NCBI GenBank assembly: GCA_013396525.1
Contig: VWYX01000776.1
Coordinates: 240,213-304,212, forward strand
Reading direction: 5' to 3'
Source: Chaetorhynchus papuensis
Lineage: Eukaryota > Chordata > Aves > Passeriformes > Rhipiduridae
Length of the DNA: 64,000 nt
The position numbers and the translations under genes were made by a program. The first letter of the stretch is position 1. Every line of letters starts with the position of its first letter. Under the pieces are notes generated by a model. The model had not been told where the DNA came from. It ran no database searches and saw only the letters and a list, made by a program, of their open reading frames with translations. Positions 56,118 to 64,000 of the stretch are shown here, piece after piece.

Positions 56118-56793
56118 ATAGAGATAAATAGATCAAAAGCCAAGTCTACTGCCTGGGTTTTTTGGGGAAAGCTCTGTCGTTTCTGCTTCCAGGTGTACAG
56201 AGATACAGCAGGATGGGGAGGAGGGAGGACAAAGCTTAATGAAGAAATATTGCTGGGAGTAGAGAGGTTTCCACTGGCCAGCATCTCTGCAAGATGTTTT
56301 CATTAGCAGAAGGTGGCTTTAAAAGGCTTTGATAACAATCCATCTTTGAATGAGCTCCAGAGGGGCTGGCAGAGGGTTTGGGTACCAGTGTGGCTTTGGT
56401 TAAATACATTAGCAGGAGCAAAGCTGGGAAATGCCTCCCCCTCCTCCCCCATGACCTGCTTTCCCAGGAAAAGCACGAGCAGATCCGTGTCACTCCGCTC
56501 GGCACCTGCTCCTTGTTCCTGCTCCTTGCAAAATCCTGGGGTGCTGCATCTCCACGCCTTTCCTCCCAGACATCCATGGCAGGGAAAAGCAGGAATTAGA
56601 GCAGACCCGACCACAGTCATGCAGCCCACATAAAACCACCGGGACTGCATGGCAGGGAAATCTTCCTGCAGGAAAACCTCTGCCAGCTTTGCAGGTCTGG
56701 AGCTTGATTTGTGTTTGCAGCGCAGGCTGGACAAGGGAAGTTTGCTCTGCTGCTTTCTCGCTTCACTACAATCCTCAGCTTTGCTGCCAGTGG

Positions 56794-56877
56794 CTCCCTG
56801 CATCCCTGAATCCCTGCATCCCTGAATCCCTGCATCCCTGCATCCCTGAATCCCTGCATCCCTGCATCCCTGCATCC
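56794..56877. repeat. Minisatellite, 8/16-bp units TCCCTGCA and TCCCTGAA
   Basis: Ten or so octamers in the mixed order CA, AA, CA, AA, CA, CA, AA, CA, CA, CA. It produces the Gln-Gly-Cys-Arg-Asp-Ala-like open frames on the other strand. Confidence 0.93.
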
Positions 56878-57962
56878 TCACAGCTGCCAAGCAGTGACAA
56901 GGTACCGTTCCCAGCAGCCAGGCTCGGAGCTGAACCCAGCTGCCTCACTGCCGCTCTGTTCCCACTCCTCCCGAGGGATCTCACCCTCTCCCTCTGATCC
57001 ATCGGGGCCCTGCCCACCAGGGAGTTGTTTACATCGACCCCCCTGGTGAGAAAACATCAGATCGGCCCCCAGGAGGGCTGGGGATGGCTTGTTCAAGGAG
57101 AGGTGGCAGCGCGATCTTAAACATCAGCATTTATTTATTTATTAGCGTTTATTTAGCCACGGCTGCGCCAGCCCCCTCACTGCATCAGCATCAGCTCCAT
57201 TTCCCACGGGTTTCCTCCCCTCCTGCAAATGTAAATCCAAAGCAAAACCTCTGGATTCCTCTCTGCACCCACACAAGTAAGGGCAGGAATCACACTGGTC
57301 CTGTCAGGGTGGGTTTTTGCCGTTTGCTTTGCATTTTATTTGCCCCCTCCCTCCCAAAACTTGTAACGAAGCAGCATTTCATGTGACAGGACATTTGTGG
57401 CTGCTCCAGGCACAGCATAGCAATGAGGAGGTGGTGCAGTATCCCTGATCCAGGATCCAAAATGACCTTCAGGAGCAGGCAGATGTTGCTTTCCAAAATT
57501 CGAGCTGGGAACGAGGGAGGCATTCCATGCATTCAAGGAGCTGCCAGCTCTGCTTCACTTGGCTGCTCCACTCCCATGAAACGCTCATCTCATGGAGTGC
57601 AAAGGAAAAGGAGGCCAAAGGGAAAGGAAGGAGCAAAGGAAAGCAGTGTCAGGGAAAAAAGTGCAGCGAGCTGAGCTCACACTGACTAAACCCTTTCATC
57701 TTCAGAGCAGCATCCCCATGTCCATGTGTGGGTGTGTACCTGTGTCGTCCTACTCTCACCCAGCTCCCTGAATTCCTAATCAATCCTTGGGCCTGGCTCA
57801 GAGATCTCTGATGTCCAGCTGGAGGTTTGAAGTGCATGTTGAGCTTGGTTTTGGTGTTTCCCTCAGGTTCTGATCAGAGGACAATCGTTCCAGGAACAGC
57901 AAGGCTGTGTTTGTCCCAGGAGAAGGGTTGTACCATAAGGGACAGGTTGACACAGCCAGGTC

Positions 57963-58086
57963 ATGGCTGCTCCATCCCTGGAAGTGTCCAAGGCCAGGTT
58001 GGATGCGGCTTTGAGCAACCAGGTCAATTTGCTCATTGCAGGGAGCTTTAAAAGTCCCTTCCAACCCAAAACCATTCCATGTTTCT
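57963..58086 (+). mobile_element. CR1 LINE 3' fragment
   Basis: CATCCCTGGAAGTGTCCAAG, CAGGTTGGATGCGGCTTTGA and AAACCATTCCATGTTTC. Confidence 0.9.
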
Positions 58087-60964
58087 TTTGTGGGTCCTCC
58101 TAAGTCCATATCACCTGGGAGAGTCTCATCAGAATGTTTGAAAAAAACACCTCGGGGTTTTAAATAAATTAACCTCACGGCCCCATCCAGTTCCTCCACC
58201 CCCCTCACTCTTCCAGGAACAGGGTTTTAGATGCTCCAGCAGAAAATGTGAGTTGCTGGTGCTAGAAGGAGGTGGCAATGCATGAGAGACCGTTCTCCCG
58301 GTGATCCTGAAGTGGGAATGTGCAGCGGTGCAAACACCTGATGTGCCACGATGTGATGAGGCTCCTCTGCTCCCAGCGTTGGAGCCGAGTGGTGAACCTG
58401 CTCCACCTGCTCCACCTTGATGGGGACGTTGGCTGAGCTGTCTCTTGTTGGGGCTGGGAAGAAGGAGGTGTGGAAGGGCCACTCCCCCATCGAGCTCACC
58501 CACCACTCCTGTGGAGCTGGCAGGAGATGAATTAGGAAATGCTCAGCGAGCAGACAGCCCCAAAGGGCTCAGCAGCTCCCCTGGAGTCAGAATGATTTGA
58601 AAAATACCCCCAGAATTTATCTGCACCGCGCCAAACCCTTCTCCAATGACTGCTTGTATCCCCTCTCCTTTTCCCCAGGGCAGGGCTTTCAATTTTTTAG
58701 GGTGATTGCCTTTCCTTTGCTTTTAATTCCCCTTCTCAGCTGGAAACACCAGAGCGTGAAGCCACCCAGAGTTCTTAGGTCCAGATATCTCTGTTACCAT
58801 GACCCAGCTGCATCTGTGAAAACTTTATTCCTAGGAGCTTTGTTATTCTTAGGGTTTTGCTAAAAGCATTGAAGCAATTTGTACCTTTAAAGGGCCACAT
58901 CTCCATCTTGGTTACGGTTAATCTTTAATCCAGCATCTTCATCTTTGCCTGCAGCACCTTAATTTGGCTTCTTGATTTAATTTCTTTTGCCGTCTGCTAC
59001 CTCCTCCCACTCCTAGCCCCTCTGTCATCCGCCTGATTTATTTTTCTTTGTCTCTTTATCCTCCAGCCCTGCACTCAGCCATTAAAATGTTCTGATTTAG
59101 GTTTCTGAGAAGCAGCATCCCCTGGAGCCTGGGTTTTGGTAGCGGGAGAGCCATCCTTCTTCCCAACCTGGCCCTGGGGCCTCCTGTACTCTCAGAGACA
59201 GGGCTGGGCTGTTGGCAGCACTGTTTGTTTGCTCTTTTGGGAAGTGCTGTTCAGAGGTAGACAGGAGGCAATCTGCCTGTGTCTCCATCCCTGACTTTGC
59301 CACAGAAAGCTGGGAAGAACATTGAGATGGATATTTCAAAGAGCGAGAGGCTGAAAAACAGAGGGCACAAGGGACAGGAGATCTGGCATGTGCCTCAATG
59401 TTCAGAGCTACCAACAAACTTCCATCTCCCTCTCTCCTTTCAGCCCCATGCACCAGAGATTTTGGGTTCAGGATCCCCAGGTGGACAATCCCACTGCCCA
59501 TTGCCAGGGTTTGGTGTGAGCAACGGTTGTGGTCATCTCAATCCTTCTGCTCCCCTGAGCTCTGGCTGAGGGCTGGTGTGCCAGTTTGGACAAATTTGGG
59601 GGAAATCATCCTCTGATAATTCGTTTGGTTTTTTTTTTCCTCTCCCTCCTCTCAGGCTCAGTTTAAAGGCACAGAAAGGCACAAAGTTAATTTCTGGGCA
59701 TAGAGCAGCGATAGGGGATACACATCATAAAGTCACCCCAAGACAGCTAGGCTGGGGACTCTGAGGGGTTTTAGGCTCTGCTGGGCTCAAGTAAGGAGTT
59801 GGAAGTGCTGAGCAGTGAACAGGACATGTGAGACGCTTTTTTCCCAGGTGTTTGCATTGCTCTCCCAGCCTTTAATCCAAGTGCATTTGTACATCCTTGA
59901 GCAGCCAAAGGGAGCGTTTCAAGCTCGTTCACTGCTGGCTGCAATGTCCTACATTTCTATTGGCACCTGCTACACTCAGCAAAAGCATTCCCTACCTTGT
60001 TTTCCCATTCTTCCCACCTTTCCCATGAGGCTTGAGCACGGGACCACGATGTCCAGGTGCAGGAGATGGTGGATCCTGCTGATGTGCTCAGTTCCTCGGA
60101 GGATTTTCCCTGGAATATTTCTGGTACCTACGACAAAGCTGCTGCTCATCCCTTGGGTGCACTGATTGTTGTTTGCTGTGAAAACAGGAAACTTTCCCAG
60201 TTTCTCAGGCGTGATCATAGGATGAGTGGCTGTTGTTCAAGGCAGAGAAATGGGATTGCATGGACCAGCTACAGGTTAATTCCTGACGTGGAGCCGCATC
60301 CTTTTGCAGACAGAAAAGCAGAGTCCCATCTTTTGGGCCCTGACCCAGTTTGATCCTTCCTATCTGGAGAGGGAATAACTGCAACACCAGTCCCAGGTCT
60401 CTGGCATCTCTTGGTAATTGGGAAATTACGGCAGGAAAGCTGACACGGAAGCTGAGGGAGTGAAATGAACGTCTTTTTGTCCAGCTGGAACGTGCACACA
60501 ACACAACTGCTCACACAGGCAGTTTCAGGAGGGTCCTGCAGGGTGGTAGAACAAGGTGACAACAGCCCAGCCCTGGCTCCGGTTCTTGCCTTGCAGGACC
60601 TGCCAAAACATTTCCATGCAAGCTCAAGGACACCTGAGGAGCTGCCCATGGAGAGAACCATCCTGCAAAAGCCTGGAGAAGCAGCTGGGAATGTCACGTA
60701 GGGGTGGGAGGGAGGCAGATCCATCACTCACTGACCTCACCTTGTCCTCTGCTGGAAGGCAGCCCTGTATGATAATGAGAGCTGCCATCCTCCTGCTCAT
60801 CCTTCCATCCCCCTTTTGTCCCACTGATACACTTCCCTCCACTTGGAAAAGTCAGCTTCGGAAAGACCCAACCTCTGTTTACGATACTTTCACGGTAGCT
60901 CCTCTTTTCACCTTTTTCCCAAGGTGATCTTCATACCCAAAAGAATTTGGTCAACACAGGGAAT

Positions 60965-61112
60965 TGGTTGAATCACCAGCACTGGAGGAATTTAAAAGAT
61001 GTGTAAATGTGGCACTTGGGGACATGGTTTAGTGGCAGGTTTTGCAGTTCTGTGTTAACAGTGGGACCTGAACATCTTTTTCGACCCAAACGATTTGATG
61101 ATTCTATGATTT
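60965..61112 (+). mobile_element. CR1 LINE 3' fragment
   Basis: GGAGGAATTTAAAAGATGTG, TGGCACTTGGGGACATGGTT, ending TTTGATGATTCTATGATTT. Confidence 0.9.
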
Positions 61113-61449
61113 TTATTGTTCTGATACTCTGGTGCAGCAGAAAAGATCCAACTGGGCAGTTCTGCCTCAAAATATATCTTATTTCTAGGATTTATTTAGA
61201 ATCTTACTCAATTTTTATTTTAGTTATAAATCTTATTTGTAATCTTCCTCATAACTCCTAACCTAGGAGTTATGGCCTGGACTGCTTGCATTAAGGGATC
61301 CCAGAAATGCTGTAAAGGTGTTTTTGGCTCTGGATAACAATAAGAAATTTAAGAGCAGAGGATAAAGACCTGGACGAATAAAATGTTGATCTGTTGTGGA
61401 AATAAGACTGAAAGGAGCTTGAAGTGAGGTGGGTGTCAGATATTTCTGT

Positions 61450-61733
61450 CAAGTAACAAATGACAGGATGAGAGGAAACAGCCTCAAGCTGTATCAGTGG
61501 AGATTTAGGTTGGATATTAGGAAAAATTTCTTCATGGAAAGGGTGTTCAAGCATTGGAAAAGGCTGCCCAGGGAAGTGGTGGAGTCACCTTCCCTGTGAG
61601 AGGTCAAAAAATGTGTGAATGTGGCACTTGAGGACATGGTTTAGTAGTGAACATGGTGCTGGTTGATGGTTGAATTTGATAATCTTAAGGATCTTTTCCA
61701 GCCTTAACAATTCCATGATTTGATGATTCTATG
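61450..61733 (+). mobile_element. CR1 LINE 3' fragment
   Basis: CAAGTAACAAATGACAGGAT, GGTTGGATATTAGGAAAAAT and CCTTAACAATTCCATGATTT. Confidence 0.92.
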
Positions 61734-62130
61734 GAAGCAGTCCAAGGACATTTTCTGCAGCCACTGCCACGAGCTGACCTGATGACACCAGAGTTTGCAG
61801 TGTGGCTAAATATGAGAACGATTTTCCTTTTTTCTCCTTAAAGCCATAAAACTAAGGGATTATAGGGAGCTGTTGGCTTTTCTGTTTCCATTTCACAGGG
61901 TTCTGTAGAGGAGCTTGAAAATGCCATCCTTTTAAGGGAAAAAAAAGTCCACAAGACAAAAAGACTTTAAATATGCCTTGCCAAAAAAACCTCAAAAAAA
62001 CACCAAAACCAAAACCAAAATTAACAAAAAAAACCCCTCATGACACTTCAAATTTTGATGCTAATTTGATGCTGTAGGAGATACCAGATTTTTAATTAAT
62101 AAACAACCACTAAAACTGGAGTAATTCAAC

Positions 62131-62262
62131 CACAGAATGGTTTGGGCTGGAAGAGGCTTTAAAGATCACCCAGTTCCAAGCCCCTGCCATGGGACACCTT
62201 CCACTGTCCCAGGTTGCTCCAAGCCCTGTCCAACCTGGCCTTGGACACTTCCAGGGATGGGT
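62131..62262 (-). mobile_element. CR1 LINE 3' fragment, reverse
   Basis: CACAGAATGGTTTGGGCTGG and CCTTGGACACTTCCAGGGAT. Confidence 0.92.
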
Positions 62263-62634
62263 CAGGAAGGAAAATTGCCCTGGGTTTGATGATCAGGGGT
62301 TTTTGAACTGGTTTGGAACATGGTGACACCACACAGGGATTTCTGCATTCGTTTCTGATTTAAAGACCAAGCACACAAGGCCGAGTGCCTTCGGTTTCTC
62401 CATTTCTTCTCTGCCGAGTCCAGGGCACCACATCTTCTGTATCAAAATTCTGACACGTTCAGGATTGTTCAGTGGAATATCGGGTGGGACAGAGCAGTCC
62501 TTCTGGGGGGCTCATCCCAATGAAACACTGCCTGTGACTGCCTTTGGAAAAGAATTTTGGCAGGGGAGCACAAGGAAACTTGCTGTGGGCCCAGAGGCAA
62601 ATTTCTCCTCCCATCCCACCACTCCTCGTGCACT

Positions 62635-62765
62635 GAATCATAAAACCACTGAATGGTTTGGGTTGGAAGGAACCTTGGAGATCATCCAGTTCCAACCCCC
62701 TGCCACAAACAGGGACACCTTCCGCTATCCCAGGTTGCTCCAAGCCCCGTCCAACCCAGCCTTGA
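62635..62765 (-). mobile_element. CR1 LINE 3' fragment, reverse
   Basis: GAATGGTTTGGGTTGGAAGG, CCTTCCGCTATCCCAGGTTG, then a break after CCAACCCAGCC. Confidence 0.92.
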
Positions 62766-63043
62766 CTGAAGCAGCTCCTTGGAGACCAAGCCATGGCACA
62801 AGTTTCTCCTACAAGGGATGATTCCTGCATTTCAGGCCTCCTTCTGGAGCAGTGGAGCAGGGCTGTAAAGAGGGAAAGTGCTCATTGTTTATCTGCCACA
62901 AGCTCTGGGTTTGAAAGGCAGAATCCAAATCCAGGGGGCCGATGATGGTGGGAAGTGCTGAGCTCCCTCTCCGCTGGGTTGGCCTTGGCCTTGTGATGAG
63001 AATCATTAGAGCTCAGCGTCAGCTGCACTTCTGGTGCCTGCAA

Positions 63044-63063
63044 AGATTATCTCCAGATAATCT
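63044..63063. promoter_or_regulatory. Inverted pair of TAATCT half-sites
   Basis: AGATTATCT and AGATAATCT, a perfect 9-bp inverted repeat separated by CC. TAATCT/TAATCC is the core bound by OTX/PITX-type homeodomains. Function is inferred only. Confidence 0.3.
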
Positions 63064-63930
63064 TGGGGGTATTTAGCCAGCCATATGCTTTATTTCAGTG
63101 GTAATATCTATTTCTTTGTGCATCTGAACATTGTTTATGTTAATTAAGGCTTCAGACTGGAGGCTGCATATGGGCTGTTTCTTCTTCTTTTCCTTTTTTT
63201 TTTTTTTCTGGGGCTAATGTGCGGATAGAAAGTAACCTCGTCCCCTGTACATGCTCAAACTCAGTTTGCTGTGCTCATGAATTCCCAGCTGGGCAAACGG
63301 CTTGCTTGTCACCTCCTGATGTCTTTTCCTGTCCCTCTCTCCCATATACATAAAAAGAAAATCCCAAATATTCCTAATTTCCCACAGGTCATGAATCTTT
63401 TCCTAAATCACTGTGATCTTAATCCTGCTTCTGTCAGTTCCAAAGGAAATCACCCCAAACCACCTTGAATTAGGGGTCTCTTAAAAATAAAATCAAATTA
63501 ATATTTCTGCTCTGGTGTCATTGTCCTTGCACCAAGCAACTGGATCAAGAGTATGCTTTTTCTTCCTTTTCCTTATTTTCCAATGTTTTTTCCTAAAGAG
63601 CTCATTTAATAATAGCTGCTACTCTGATTATTATTTATTACTTTCAGACTGACAGAATATTGTTCTGTTCAGTGCCAGGCCTGTGCTCCTGGGGCAGAGC
63701 TGAGAAAAAGAGCATCCAAAGGTGCCAAGCAAAACCCGAAAGGAAACTGAGTAATCTGAGCAGCTGAGCAGGAAGTTTTACAGTGTGGTTTGTTTTGCTT
63801 GCTGTGGAGGAACCAGGAGACTCAGCTAAGGGATGTGTGGGTGTATTTATTGACTGTTTATTCCAAATATCAGAGTTCTTAGTGCCCTCTAACAGGTCTG
63901 TATCTCCTTTGTGTGCCTCAGTTTCCTTCT

Positions 63931-64000
63931 CATAGAATGGTTTGGGTTGAAGGAGACCATCAGAATCATCTCGTTCCCTGGGCAGGGACACCTTCCACTA
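63931..64000 (-). mobile_element. CR1 LINE 3' fragment, reverse, cut by window end
   Basis: CATAGAATGGTTTGGGTTGA to GGGACACCTTCCACTA; continues past 64000. Confidence 0.9.

Larger units (their letters stand above)
41475..64000 (+). other. ADGRB1 intron sequence, or intron plus assembly gap, to window end
   Basis: At least 22.5 kb without any recognised exon. The GPS exon (a Trp-x-Trp, a Cys-Leu-Cys-Asp run, then the phrase before the first helix) and the transmembrane exons were looked for and not seen. It holds about 16 CR1 copies in both orientations, two pentamer arrays, a minisatellite, a 16-bp tandem repeat and one N at 56117. The stretches 41475-43077, 48075-49317, 54000-55800 and 58090-60960 contain nothing recognised. 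Confidence 0.75.

Noticed and set aside
56303..57017. Open frames with repeated GCRDAG-like peptides on the - strand
   Set aside because: Produced by the TCCCTGCA/TCCCTGAA minisatellite, not a repeat protein.

Overview
The window is vertebrate nuclear DNA, most likely from a bird. The evidence is split genes with GT-AG introns, more than 25 CR1 LINE fragments carrying the usual avian 3' end (a block ending in ATTCTGTGATTCTATGATT-like repeats), and a solo LTR of an endogenous retrovirus. A passerine is plausible but cannot be proved from this sequence alone.

One gene accounts for all confident coding sequence: ADGRB1 (BAI1, brain-specific angiogenesis inhibitor 1), an adhesion G-protein-coupled receptor, on the + strand. 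Fourteen coding exons were found between 7846 and 41474 (1717 coding bases, about 572 codons), and every junction was checked for phase. In order they encode: the linker after the first thrombospondin repeat (7846-7953), thrombospondin type-1 repeats 2 to 5 (14083, 16105, 19783, 21783), the hormone-receptor motif (25356 and 27174), and most of the GAIN domain (28029 to 41474). The N-terminal exon (signal peptide, CUB-like region, TSR1) lies upstream of the window. The GPS, seven-helix and cytoplasmic exons are not found; either they lie beyond 64000 or they fall in an assembly gap. A single N at 56117 sits where a CR1 copy breaks off abruptly.

Layout: 1-7845 is the intron before the linker exon. 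It is almost repeat-free and holds an unexplained CpG-enriched, protein-like segment at 6679-6840. From 7846 to 41474, exons alternate with introns of 0.7 to 6.1 kb carrying CR1 copies, one solo LTR (35627-36068) and several microsatellites. From 41475 to 64000 is one intron (or intron plus gap) of at least 22.5 kb, dense in CR1 in both orientations, with two pentamer arrays growing from CR1 tails and a minisatellite.

No second gene, tRNA, rRNA, CRISPR array or bacterial-type feature was seen. The more notable observations are the run of six interchangeable phase 1-1 exons, the candidate element at 6679-6840, the RFX-like 16-bp palindrome at 30549, the LTR with a 13-bp perfect inverted repeat, and the missing C-terminal half of the receptor.
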